Shown: piece after piece, positions 8,525 to 16,329 of the stretch
Position numbering within the stretch: position 1 is the first letter of the stretch
Layout: every line of letters begins with the position of its first letter
NCBI RefSeq assembly: GCF_000226215.1
Contig: NZ_AGFF01000022.1
Span: forward strand, 1-64,000
Reading direction: 5' to 3'
DNA from: Dietzia alimentaria 72
GTDB taxonomy: Bacteria > Actinomycetota > Actinomycetes > Mycobacteriales > Mycobacteriaceae
Length of the DNA: 64,000 nt
Notes under the pieces: model-generated
The model's database searches: none
Told to the model about the DNA's origin: nothing
What the model saw: only the letters and a program-made list of their open reading frames with translations
Program-made: the position numbers and the translations under genes

Positions 8525-9696
8525 TTCTTGACCTTCAGTCCGGACTCGATCTGGCCGTACGCGATTCCGCCGTGGCAGTACGTGGGCACGACCGGCCAGA
8601 AACGCTTCCACGGCGCGAGCTCGGTGGAGGGCAGGATTTGCAGCCAGCGCGGATCGTCCTTGCACGGATCCGCCATGGTCTTCTCCTTGATCATGGAGTC
8701 GTACTGATCAAGGGAGTCCTCGAGCGTGTTCGAGTTGGGGATGATCTCGCGGCCGTACTGCTCGTGGTAGGCCCGCACGCCCGGGATCTTTGAGAGCTCG
8801 GGCTGCCAATTGTCCAGCGAGATGCCGTTCTCCGACGAGACCCACACGCCGTCCGGGGTGTTGATGACCAGGGAGTGGTTGCCGTCGGTGTGACCGGGCG
8901 TCCACAGCAAGGCGATGCCGGGGCCCAGTTCGATGTCGCCGTCGAACAGCGCGAACTTGTCCCGGTCCACGCCCACGAGGCCGTCCTCCACGTACCAGGC
9001 CCACTGCATGGGATGCAGACTCTCAAACGTCGCCAACTCGCGGCGGTGCGTGAGCATCTTGGCGTCGCCGAACAGCGGCTCACGCGGCGAGGTCTCACCG
9101 GCGATGGTCTGGCTGGAGCCCAGGATCATCCGCGGATCCTGCACGTGCAGATGGTCGAACGTGCAGAAGTCCACATCCTCCGGCGTCAGGCCGACCTTGG
9201 TCAGCGCCACGTCGGGCTCGTTGAAGTACTTGAGGATCACCTTGCTGGCCGGAGCGCCGAACGGCACCTTGTCGATCAGCTTCTGCAGGTTGTTGTAAAA
9301 CGGCGCCTCGGCCGATCCCGCGGGAACGGTGGGCTCAAAGACGAGCGTGCGGGGGCGGCCGTTCCAATCGTCGTACTGCACTACCACCATGCGGTTGATC
9401 ATGGTGATCAGCGGCAGGCTGGGCACGCTCACGGCGTTGTCGAACCCATAGCTCACCGGGTACGGCGCGCCCGCCACGTCGACGGACTTCACCGCGCGAA
9501 CCTGCCCCTGCTGGACAAAACGCTTCTTGTATTCGGTCGCTGCCGCGCGTACGGCCTCGAGCCGATCGCCGCGTGGCCAGATGTCGTGCACCCCGTCGAA
9601 CTCGGGGATCGCACGGGCCCCGATCTGCTCGAGGGTTCGCGCGGTGTCCTGCGGATCGATCATCTTCTGCTGGGCTGGCTGCTGCTGCGTCGTCAT
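8521..9696 (-). CDS. Metallo-beta-lactamase-fold hydrolase with atypical metal motif
   Basis: A 391-residue protein with an MBL-fold core. The usual HxHxDH motif appears as DHLHVQD (181-187), so the first two histidines are kept but the Asp-His pair is not. WTPGHTDGNHSL (265-276) is a good third motif. The fourth motif position is VSSENG with Glu289 instead of Asp, and a final His is in YCHGG near 370. The ~170 residues before the core are specific to this group. The start is the ATG preceded by AAGGAG. A longer in-frame extension overlaps the regulator gene and lacks a ribosome-binding site. Its stop overlaps the SDR start. Substrate unknown. Confidence 0.75.
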   Translation of the reverse strand: MTTQQQPAQQKMIDPQDTARTLEQIGARAIPEFDGVHDIWPRGDRLEAVRAAATEYKKRFVQQGQVRAVKSVDVAGAPYPVSYGFDNAVSVPSLPLITMINRMVVVQYDDWNGRPRTLVFEPTVPAGSAEAPFYNNLQKLIDKVPFGAPASKVILKYFNEPDVALTKVGLTPEDVDFCTFDHLHVQDPRMILGSSQTIAGETSPREPLFGDAKMLTHRRELATFESLHPMQWAWYVEDGLVGVDRDKFALFDGDIELGPGIALLWTPGHTDGNHSLVINTPDGVWVSSENGISLDNWQPELSKIPGVRAYHEQYGREIIPNSNTLEDSLDQYDSMIKEKTMADPCKDDPRWLQILPSTELAPWKRFWPVVPTYCHGGIAYGQIESGLKVKK

Positions 9697-9767
9697 TGAC
9701 ACTCCTTGTCGGGAGACGTTCTTCCGATTTGTTCCAGCATCCGACGTCCTGCGCCAGAAAACTTGTT

Positions 9768-10802
9768 TCAGCGCGACAGTTTGTCGGTGTGGCGTCTCCC
9801 GAGACGTCGGAGCTCGCCGGGGGAGACGCCGAACCATCGCCGCACCGCGTGGCTGAGCGTGGACTGCTCGGAGAAGCCCACGAGGTCGGCGATCTGGATG
9901 AATGACAGGTCGGTGGTGGTGATGAACCGATGTGCCCGGTCCCGTCGCAGGTCGTCGACCACCTTGGCGTACGTGGTGTCGACGGCGGCGAGGCGGCGTT
10001 GCAGCGTCCTCGGGTGGAGCAGGAGCTGGGTGGCCACCTCCGCGACTGAGGGGATCCGGCCGGGGAGGCTCTCGCTGACGGCGCGGCGCACCTGGTTGGC
10101 CACCGCCTGTGTGGGGTCCGGGTACTCGCCCGTCAGGTAATGAAGGGCGGCTCTCCGGATCTCCTCGTCGGCGGTGGCAAACGAGGCGTCCAGGCTCCGG
10201 CGATCAACGCACAGGGCTGCCACCGGGCGGTCGAACTTGACGTCGACGCCAAAGAAGTCGAGGTAGCGGCGGGTGGGGGACAGCGGCCCGTGCGGAACCT
10301 CCACCGATCGCAGGCCCGTCGCCCCGCCGAGCAGTTGCACCGTCACCCGGTAGAACAGCCCGAGCCCCAGCTCGAGGGCCTGGGGGGAGTACGGCGATTC
10401 GGCCAGTTCCTTGCGGTAGGTCAGGGCGATCACGCCGCGTCTGCCCCACGGGTCGTCGTCGACGCCGATGGTGAGCACCGGGCTGTGGACGAACATGAAC
10501 CGCCCGGCATACTCCAATGCCTCTGTCGCTGTAGAGGACGAGCGGATGGCATGGGCGACGGGGCCGAGGATCGTCAGGTCCTGCCGCTCGGCCAGTCGCA
10601 GGCCGAAGTCGGGGCAGCGGAGTTCGGCTGCAGCGGCATCCAGCATTCGGTCGTGGTCGGTGATCGAGAGCAGGCCGTCGTCGTTCTCCAGAATCGCGCG
10701 GTCGATTCTGAACTCCGCGAGGAGCGCGCCGGGGTCCCCTCCGAGCTCAGCCACGAGCGCGCAGAACCCCCGCAGGCTGGCGGCCCGGATTAATGGCTGC
10801 AC
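9768..10802 (-). CDS. AraC-family transcriptional regulator (Arabinose_bd/OruR-type)
   Basis: A 344-residue activator-type regulator. Residues about 15-200 match the effector domain of OruR/ArgR-like AraC proteins (PLIRAASLRGF at the start, then LTYRKELAESPY and FDRPVAALCVDR). The C-terminal ~100 residues carry the double helix-turn-helix, with LHPRTLQRRLAA and FSEQSTLSHAVRRWFGVSPGELR as the two recognition units. It is encoded 71 nt upstream of the MBL-fold/SDR pair on the same strand, so it probably controls that pair. The effector is unknown. Confidence 0.88.
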   Translation of the reverse strand: MQPLIRAASLRGFCALVAELGGDPGALLAEFRIDRAILENDDGLLSITDHDRMLDAAAAELRCPDFGLRLAERQDLTILGPVAHAIRSSSTATEALEYAGRFMFVHSPVLTIGVDDDPWGRRGVIALTYRKELAESPYSPQALELGLGLFYRVTVQLLGGATGLRSVEVPHGPLSPTRRYLDFFGVDVKFDRPVAALCVDRRSLDASFATADEEIRRAALHYLTGEYPDPTQAVANQVRRAVSESLPGRIPSVAEVATQLLLHPRTLQRRLAAVDTTYAKVVDDLRRDRAHRFITTTDLSFIQIADLVGFSEQSTLSHAVRRWFGVSPGELRRLGRRHTDKLSR

Positions 10803-10862
10803 GTGGGCTCCCGGTTGGTCACACCGACAAAGATAGCGGCGCGCGCAACCACCTACGCCCTA

Positions 10863-10925
10863 CGCCGCCAAGAGGAAATCGTGCAATCGCTCTCGGGCGA
10901 TGCAGGCGAAATCCTCTTGGCGGCG
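10863..10925. repeat. Long imperfect palindrome; first copy of dispersed repeat family 2
   Basis: Arms CGCCGCCAAGAGGA (10863-10876) and TCCTCTTGGCGGCG (10912-10925) are perfect reverse complements. An inner imperfect stem TGCAATCGC/GCGATGCA continues the hairpin. Read on the minus strand, the first 40 or so bases closely resemble 37394-37431. It lies between the AraC-type regulator and the 53-residue cysteine protein, and has no T tract. Confidence 0.6.
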
Positions 10926-10975
10926 AGCTTGACCGCGTGCTGGCGGCGAGCTTGACCGCCTGCTGGCGGCGAGCT
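10918..10975. repeat. Tandem repeat with 23-bp unit (2.5 copies)
   Basis: TGGCGGCGAGCTTGACCGCGTGC at 10918 repeats at 10941 with one change and again for 12 bases at 10964. It abuts the palindromic repeat just before it. No coding function is apparent. Confidence 0.7.
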
Positions 10976-11002
10976 CGGCGGTGAGGCAAGCGGCCGAAGA
11001 CC

Positions 11003-11164
11003 TTAGCGGCCGAAGAGCTTCGCGAAGAAGCCTTCCTTCGGCTCTTCGGCGTGACCCTGGCAGCGATCAGCGCGCGGCACACCGGACATCACCTGGTCGA
11101 CGTGCATGCCGCAGCCGGCCCAGGTCGTTTTTCCGCACTTGCGGCATTTCACAGCTCTGCACAT
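11003..11164 (-). CDS. 53-residue cysteine-rich (zinc-ribbon-like) protein
   Basis: A short gene giving a 53-residue product beginning MCRAVKCRKCGKTTWAGCG. Cys2, Cys7, Cys10 and Cys18, with His21, Cys35 and His38 further on, suggest a small zinc-binding fold. The C-terminal part is charged and ends in EGFFAKLFGR. Similar short actinobacterial proteins beginning MCRAV.C..CGKTTWAGCG exist but have no known function to my knowledge. The ribosome-binding site AGGAG lies 7 nt before the ATG. A CsoR-like palindrome lies 56 bp upstream, divergent from the MFS gene. Metal sensing or buffering is a guess. Confidence 0.7.
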   Translation of the reverse strand: MCRAVKCRKCGKTTWAGCGMHVDQVMSGVPRADRCQGHAEEPKEGFFAKLFGR

Positions 11165-11219
11165 GGTGTTCTCCTGAGTTTGGCTCGGGCCGGGGAGGGG
11201 CTCGCACTACAATGGAAGT

Positions 11220-11239
11220 ATATACCCATAGGGGTATAT
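11220..11239. promoter_or_regulatory. CsoR/RcnR-like palindromic operator
   Basis: ATATACCCATAGGGGTATAT is a near-perfect dyad (ATATACCC/GGGTATAT). The A/T flank with inward C and G runs resembles operators of CsoR/RcnR/CstR-type repressors (TACCC...GGGTA). On the minus strand it runs into TATACT, a possible -10 for the 53-residue cysteine protein. No CsoR-family gene is encoded in this window. Confidence 0.55.
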
Positions 11240-11439
11240 GCACCACTGGGGCGTAGGTGTGTCGGTGGCTGGGACCGTGGGGGTAGATCGCTCACGTAAT
11301 GCCGATCACGCCGCGGCGGCGCGGAGCCCGTATTCCGCTAGAGTGCGAGGGTTCCCACGCGCCGTGCCACGTGCCCCGTGGGCCCTGAATCACTTTCCCC
11401 TGCACGATTTCCGCAGCACGATTTCTGTAAGGACGACCC

Positions 11440-12927
11440 GTGACGTCTAACACCGCCGCCGCCCCGCAGGCCAGCTCAGCATCGCAGCCACTGCCTGCCG
11501 CCACCGTGCGGCTGATCGCGCTTCTCGTCGCGGCCGCGTTTGTAGTGATTCTCAACGAGACGATCATGTCTGTGGCGCTGCCCCAGCTGATGCTGGAGTT
11601 CGCGGTCACCGCGGCCACCGCGCAGTGGCTCACTACCGCCTTCATGCTCACGATGGCCGTGGTGATCCCGCTGACGGGGTGGATGCTCGTCCGAATGCCC
11701 CTGCGCGCGGTGTTCATCACAGCCATGACCACGTTCGCCGCCGGCACATTGCTCGCTTCGCTCGCCCCGGTATTCTCGGTGCTGGTGGCGGGCCGAGTCG
11801 TGCAGGCCGTGGGCACCGCCATCATGATCCCGCTGCTCATGACGACGGTCCTCAACGTGGTCCCCGCCGACCGTCGTGGCAGGACGATGGGTGTGATCTC
11901 CATCGTGATCGCGATGGCGCCCGCCATGGGTCCGTTCGTGGGTGGCGTGGTGCTGGACACCCTGCATTGGCGATGGATGTTCTGGCTGGTCCTGCCCATC
12001 GCCCTGCTCGCGCTGGTGGCCGGTGGCGTCCTGATCCGCAACGTCACGGAGAACCGGGAAATCCCGCTCGACGTGTTCTCCGCCGTCCTGTCGGCCGTCG
12101 GTTTCGCAGGTCTGATCTTCGGTCTGAGCTCGGTGGGCGAGGCCGCGTCCGGGAACGCCCTGATATCGCCGTGGATCCCGATCGGCGTGGGCGTGGTGGC
12201 GCTGGTGGTGTTTGTCTGGCGGCAGCTAGCGCTCAAGGACTACGCATTGCTCGACGTGCGCGCGTTCGCCGTGCCCACGTTCACGGGCTCCCTTCTGCTG
12301 ATGCTCATCTCGATGATGGCGCTGTTCGGCACCCTGATCCTCCTGCCGCTCTACATGCAGCAGGTGCTGGGTGTGAGCACGCTCGACTCGGGTCTGGCGC
12401 TGCTGCCGGGTGGTTTGCTCATGGGTGTCCTCGGCTGGTTTGTTGGCCGCCTCTTCGACCGCGTGGGGCCCCGCCCCTTGGTGATCCCCGGCGCGATCAT
12501 CGCCTCGGCAGGGCTCTGGGGTATGACCACTTTCGGTGCCGACAGCTCCCTGGGCTTGGTGGTGGCGTTCCACATCGTCCTGAGCATCGGTCTGGCGCTG
12601 CTGTTTTCCCCGCTGATGACCGCCGCGCTCGGGTCGCTCCCTCCGCACCTGTACTCGCACGGTTCGGCCCTGCTCAATACTCTGCAGCAGGTCGCGGCCG
12701 CGGCCGGCACGGCTATGTTCATCACCGTCATGACCCTGGGCATCGTTGCCGGGGCCAACTCGGGTGCGGAGACCACGGCTGCTCAGATGGCCGGCGTGCA
12801 CAACGCGCTCCTCGTGGGCGCGGCGATCTCGCTGGTCACTGTGGTCGGCGCGTTCTTCGTGCGCAACACCGCCCAGACCGAGGCCCCCGCAGCTCGGGCA
12901 CTGGCCGACGAGTCTGAGGCGGTCTGA
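11440..12927 (+). CDS. MFS multidrug exporter, DHA2 (EmrB/QacA) family
   Basis: Integral membrane proton antiporter of 495 residues with about 14 predicted transmembrane segments. The first loop pattern LTGWMLVRMPLRAVF, the AGRVVQAVGTAIMIPL segment and the antiporter motif C (APAMGPFVGGVVLD) are typical of drug:H+ antiporters. Substrates cannot be predicted. GTG start with AAGGAC 5 nt upstream. The 5' untranslated region has two direct copies of GCACGATTTC (11402, 11416), possibly a regulator site. No adjacent regulator gene is on the same strand; the nearest upstream gene is the divergent cysteine protein. Confidence 0.88.
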   Translation: MTSNTAAAPQASSASQPLPAATVRLIALLVAAAFVVILNETIMSVALPQLMLEFAVTAATAQWLTTAFMLTMAVVIPLTGWMLVRMPLRAVFITAMTTFAAGTLLASLAPVFSVLVAGRVVQAVGTAIMIPLLMTTVLNVVPADRRGRTMGVISIVIAMAPAMGPFVGGVVLDTLHWRWMFWLVLPIALLALVAGGVLIRNVTENREIPLDVFSAVLSAVGFAGLIFGLSSVGEAASGNALISPWIPIGVGVVALVVFVWRQLALKDYALLDVRAFAVPTFTGSLLLMLISMMALFGTLILLPLYMQQVLGVSTLDSGLALLPGGLLMGVLGWFVGRLFDRVGPRPLVIPGAIIASAGLWGMTTFGADSSLGLVVAFHIVLSIGLALLFSPLMTAALGSLPPHLYSHGSALLNTLQQVAAAAGTAMFITVMTLGIVAGANSGAETTAAQMAGVHNALLVGAAISLVTVVGAFFVRNTAQTEAPAARALADESEAV

Positions 12928-13252
12928 GTAGCGCCCGAATTCAGCACTAGTCCGGCCGCGCAGGTTCGGCTTCTGTCGCTGTGAATTCCGGCGAATAGTC
13001 GGGTGCGGGGGAGGGGGCCGGCGGCTGCCGGAGCGGGTCCACCCACGTAGACCGGAAGTCAACGCCGTCGCACCACTGGGCCACGGTCACGCACATAGAC
13101 GCCCCCGCCAATGCACTCGCGCACCCGCCGCGGCGAGCGCACGAATTCATTGACGTCGGCGTGTGTGCAGGCGCGGGTGCGGATGTCCATGGGGTGGGGT
13201 CGCTGGTGCGCGGGTTCGCAGGTGACTCGGCGTTGTCGTCGTCGTCGACGCT
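12928..13252. other. Non-coding stretch between MFS gene and truncated ABC ATPase
   Basis: About 325 bp without a convincing gene. It contains hairpin repeat copy A (13108-13185). A 67-codon minus-strand frame (12947-13150) exists but starts inside the repeat and has no ribosome-binding site. Confidence 0.6.
13108..13185. repeat. Intergenic hairpin repeat, copy A
   Basis: Starts CAATGCACTCGCGC and pairs, with three mismatches, to GCACGAATTCATTG about 30 bp on. It ends with the box GTGCAGGCGCGGGTGCGGATG-type sequence shared with copies at 44934 and 52231. It lies upstream of the broken ABC ATPase. Confidence 0.6.
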
Positions 13253-13423
13253 TTTTCAATTAGGCGGCTCATCTCCACGCATCTCGTGCACGACCTCGAG
13301 CCGCTGTTGGACGGTGTCGTACTGATGCGCCACGGCCGCGTGATCGCGCAGAGCGACGCCGATGACCTGCGCACCCGGCACGCCGCCAGTCTCGACCAGA
13401 TATTCAAGGAGACGTACCGATGA
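13253..13423 (+). pseudogene. C-terminal remnant of an ABC transporter ATP-binding protein
   Basis: The frame ending at TGA 13421-13423 encodes about 55 residues reading FSIRRLISTHLVHDLEPLLD and then VVLMRHGRVIAQSDADDL. This matches the H-loop (STH) and C-terminal end of an ABC-2-type ATPase. Everything upstream (Walker A, Q-loop, signature, Walker B) is missing. An in-frame stop lies at 13223-13225, and unrelated repeat DNA takes the place of the rest. The stop overlaps the permease ATG, and the permease ribosome-binding site AAGGAG is inside the remnant, so the original operon coupling is still visible. No ATPase activity is possible. Confidence 0.8.
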
Positions 13424-14244
13424 CGACGACACTGCTCAAGCACGAGTGGCTGCGCACGCGCGGGGCGCTCGGGATGTTCTTCGGGATCACCATGCTGGTG
13501 GGGATACTGGGCAGCCTGCTCGGTGCGGCCGGTTGGTCCGCGCTCTCGATTCTGGGGCTACTTCTCGGATTCCTCGCCGTGGCTGTTCTTGTGCCGGGCG
13601 CGCAACTCCTGCTGGCGGCCGACTACTGGCGCTCGAGCTACGGGCGCACCGGCTACTTCACACAATCCATCCCCGTGCGCGGATCCACCATCTTCCAGGC
13701 CAAGCTGATCTGGACGACCCTCGTCTCGCTGGTCGCAGTGGTGCTCACAGGCCTGGCCGGCTGGCTGCTGTGGTGGGCAGCGAGCTTCACGGCGGAGATT
13801 CCGCGCCCGACGTTCGTCGCGATCGGCGACGCTCTGACCTACGTCGGTGACGTCACCCCGGCCTGGATGATCGTCGTGGGCGCGATCCTGCTGCTGGTGT
13901 CCCTGGTGATGGCGGTCGTGTACTACTACTTCGCCGTCTCGATCGGCCACGAGAGCAAGCTCGCCTCCCTGGGCTGGGGAGGACCGATCATCGTGTACGT
14001 GGTTGTCTACTTCTGCACCCAGGTTCTCTCGTTGGTCGGCATGATCGTCCTGCCGTTCGGAATCGGGGTGAAGGGCGATCAGCTGGGCCTGGTCCACTTC
14101 AACGTCCTGGCCGAGATGAGCGCGGGCGCCAATGCCAACAACGAGGTGATGCCGGTCGGCTTCATTGCGGTGCTGCTCGTCGTCGGCGTGTTCTGCTTGT
14201 GGCGCACCGCCCGGTCCTGGGACCGCAAGGTCGCCCTGCGCTGA
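13420..14244 (+). CDS. ABC-2 type permease subunit (orphan)
   Basis: A 274-residue membrane protein with about six hydrophobic segments: about 20-42, 44-66, 101-127, 147-175, 185-215 and 245-262. It begins MTTTLLKHEWLRTRG, an amphipathic lead typical of ABC-2 permeases that carry an N-terminal interface helix. Its partner ATPase directly upstream is reduced to a C-terminal remnant, so unless another ATPase pairs with it the transporter is probably non-functional. The reading frame itself is intact, which suggests either recent loss or an alternative partner. Confidence 0.8.
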   Translation: MTTTLLKHEWLRTRGALGMFFGITMLVGILGSLLGAAGWSALSILGLLLGFLAVAVLVPGAQLLLAADYWRSSYGRTGYFTQSIPVRGSTIFQAKLIWTTLVSLVAVVLTGLAGWLLWWAASFTAEIPRPTFVAIGDALTYVGDVTPAWMIVVGAILLLVSLVMAVVYYYFAVSIGHESKLASLGWGGPIIVYVVVYFCTQVLSLVGMIVLPFGIGVKGDQLGLVHFNVLAEMSAGANANNEVMPVGFIAVLLVVGVFCLWRTARSWDRKVALR

Positions 14245-14317
14245 TCTCGTGAGCACCGGCAGATAAAAGAATGCTTGGAAGTGAGCTGCGCTGGAGTAAT
14301 GTTCACATCACCGCGGC

Positions 14318-15187
14318 GTGAAGACCTCTCACCGCCGGAACGCTCGACGCCGCAGCCTCGCCGCGTCACCTCTCGCGAAAGCCCCTCTGCGTATGCCGAT
14401 CGTCCTGCCGTCCATGGTTCGCCCCACCCTCGCCGAGCCCACCTATGTCGCGCCCCCGGCGTGGAAACCCGTGCTGGGCTGGGCGGGTCTCGTACTGGGC
14501 GGGCTCATGGTGGTGGCGGCCGTGGGAACGCTCGGGGACGGCATTCTCCAGTCAATCGCCATGGCGCTACTCGGATTGTCCGCGGTGATCCCAGGCGGGT
14601 GGTGGGTGCTCTGCGAGCATCGGGACCGCGCCCGCGCGGAGGAGGACTTCCGAATGGACAGGCAGGCCGAACAAGCTAAACAGGCCATGTCGGGGTTCGT
14701 CTCTCCGGGGGCGCTGGACCCGCTGACCTGGGACACGCCCCTCGTTCCCTTCGAGCGGCGGTGGCCGGTGGTGGGATCCGTGGCCGGACTCGCGTTACTC
14801 GGCTCGCTGATTCTGATGCCGTTGGCCGAGCCCTCCGTGTCGTCGACGACCAGCACCCCGCCGGCAACCAGTACGGTCACGCCAACCTCTGTGGCGCGGG
14901 CGGCCACTGCCACCACGACGGTGACGCCTACCAGCCAGCCGGAATCCTCATCCATCGCCGCGCCTGTCGAGGTGGAGCCGAGCTTCGTGCCAGCACCCGA
15001 ACCCGCACCTGCTCCGCTGTACGCACCCGCCCAGACCTACGCCCCCGAGCCTCTGGCCGAACCGCAATCGGCCTACTACCCAAATTGCTCGGCCGCACGC
15101 GCGGCCGGCGTGACCCCGCTCCTTCGCGGTGAGCCGGGCTACGCACCCAAGCTCGACCGCGACAACGACGGCATAGCCTGCGAATAG
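14318..15187 (+). CDS. Membrane protein with C-terminal excalibur calcium-binding domain
   Basis: A 289-residue protein with a basic N-terminus, two hydrophobic segments near 55-75 and 80-105, a third near 150-170, then a long Thr/Pro/Ala-rich extracytoplasmic stalk (about 172-250). It ends in an excalibur domain: YYPNCSAARAAG, then LDRDNDGIACE with the DxDxDG calcium loop and paired cysteines. Such domains are found on surface proteins and nucleases, but no nuclease domain is present here. The GTG start is provisional. ATG at 14393 (MPIVLPSMVRP) is a plausible alternative, and neither has a good ribosome-binding site. Confidence 0.75.
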   Translation: MKTSHRRNARRRSLAASPLAKAPLRMPIVLPSMVRPTLAEPTYVAPPAWKPVLGWAGLVLGGLMVVAAVGTLGDGILQSIAMALLGLSAVIPGGWWVLCEHRDRARAEEDFRMDRQAEQAKQAMSGFVSPGALDPLTWDTPLVPFERRWPVVGSVAGLALLGSLILMPLAEPSVSSTTSTPPATSTVTPTSVARAATATTTVTPTSQPESSSIAAPVEVEPSFVPAPEPAPAPLYAPAQTYAPEPLAEPQSAYYPNCSAARAAGVTPLLRGEPGYAPKLDRDNDGIACE

Positions 15188-15295
15188 TCCGTCGCGCCAC
15201 CTGTGACCGCTGCAGCGGGGCGACCCCCATGATGTCGGGCACATCGGGCAGGATGGCAGACAGAACCGGGAACACCCACGTGGTGTCGCGCGTTC

Positions 15296-15301
15296 TATAA
15301 G
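15296..15301 (+). promoter_or_regulatory. Candidate -10 for the Bax-inhibitor-1 gene
   Basis: TATAAG in an AT-richer patch 73 bp upstream of the start codon. No convincing -35 is seen. The rest of the 187-bp intergenic stretch holds nothing recognisable. Confidence 0.35.
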
Positions 15302-15374
15302 TATGAGTTATTCGTCGGTCGCCCGGCGGTGACTCTCGACTAACGGTCTTCCCCACAATCCCGAAGGGACCTCG

Positions 15375-16241
15375 ATGCGCACCAGCAGCAATCCGGTCTT
15401 CAGTTCCCTGTCCCAGGACAGTGCTCGTAACGCCACCCAGCTCGGTGGCGGCGGCCGGGCGGCCTTCCAGCAGGGCCAGTACGGCCAGCCGGGCTACGGC
15501 GCCCAGTCCGGTTTTGCGCCGCAGGCAACCCCGCAGTTCGCCGACGACACGCGACCCATGACGATCGACGACGTGGTGACCAAGACCGCCATGACCCTCG
15601 GCCTGCTCAGCGTGGTCGGCGTCATCGCCTTCTACCTCATCTCCACGAACCCAGGTCTGCTGATGCCGATGCTGCTCGTCGGCGGTATCGGTGGCTTGGT
15701 CACCGTGATGATCGCCACGTTCGGCCGCAAGATGGACTCGGCGCCCGTCACCCTGACCTACGGTGCCCTCGAGGGACTGTTCGTGGGTGCCGCGACCTAC
15801 CTGTTCACCGCCGGTGATGGCCTTCAGGGTGGAGCCATCCTCAGTGCGGTGGGTAGCGCTATCCTCGGCACTATCGGCGTCTTTGTGGGCATGCTCTTCG
15901 TCTACAAGACCGGGGCCGTTCGCGTGACCCCCAAGTTCACCCGATTCATGACCGCCGCGCTCGTGGGCGTGCTGTTCGCCGCGCTGGGTAGCATCGTCTT
16001 GAGCCTGTTCACCGGTGGCCCCAACCCGTTGTACAGCGGCGGCCCCATCGCGATCGGTTTCTGTCTCCTGTGCATCGGTCTGGCGGCGTTCAGCTTCCTG
16101 ATGGACTTCGACAACGCCGACCGCCTCGTGCGCGCCGGGGCCCCGGCCAAGATGGCGTGGGGCGTGGCCCTCGGCCTGACCGTGACCCTGGTCTGGCTGT
16201 ACGTCGAGATCCTGCGGCTCATGAGCTACCTCCGCGACTGA
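15375..16241 (+). CDS. Bax inhibitor-1/YccA family membrane protein
   Basis: A 288-residue integral membrane protein of the BI-1/YccA-like family found throughout Actinobacteria. About 60 residues of Gly/Gln/Tyr-rich, probably disordered cytoplasmic N-terminus precede seven hydrophobic segments starting near 73. The C-terminal region includes DFDNADRLVRAGAPAKMAW, the conserved acidic segment of these proteins. The family is linked to ion (Ca2+/pH) leak or stress tolerance, but no actinobacterial role is settled. The ribosome-binding site GAAGGGA lies 6-7 nt before the ATG. It is followed by a strong bidirectional hairpin. Confidence 0.88.
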   Translation: MRTSSNPVFSSLSQDSARNATQLGGGGRAAFQQGQYGQPGYGAQSGFAPQATPQFADDTRPMTIDDVVTKTAMTLGLLSVVGVIAFYLISTNPGLLMPMLLVGGIGGLVTVMIATFGRKMDSAPVTLTYGALEGLFVGAATYLFTAGDGLQGGAILSAVGSAILGTIGVFVGMLFVYKTGAVRVTPKFTRFMTAALVGVLFAALGSIVLSLFTGGPNPLYSGGPIAIGFCLLCIGLAAFSFLMDFDNADRLVRAGAPAKMAWGVALGLTVTLVWLYVEILRLMSYLRD

Positions 16242-16273
16242 CCTCGCGCCCAGTAGCTACACGCACTAAGACC

Positions 16274-16309
16274 GCGGCCCCGGCCCCCTACACAGGGAGC
16301 CGGGGCCGC
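16274..16309. terminator. Bidirectional stem-loop between convergent genes
   Basis: GCGGCCCCGGC (16274-16284) and GCCGGGGCCGC (16299-16309) form an 11-bp perfect stem with a 14-nt loop, between the convergent BI-1 and thiolase genes. Downstream T richness is weak on the plus strand (GTCATTTC). Confidence 0.7.
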
Positions 16310-16329
16310 AGTCATTTCGCGGGAGGGGA

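Noticed and set aside
7721-8707. 328-codon plus-strand frame over the SDR and MBL genes
   Set aside because: Antisense to two well-supported genes and Arg/His-rich with no domain.
12947-13150. 67-codon minus-strand frame next to the MFS gene
   Set aside because: Starts inside hairpin repeat copy A, has no ribosome-binding site, and shows no recognisable domain; best explained by high GC.
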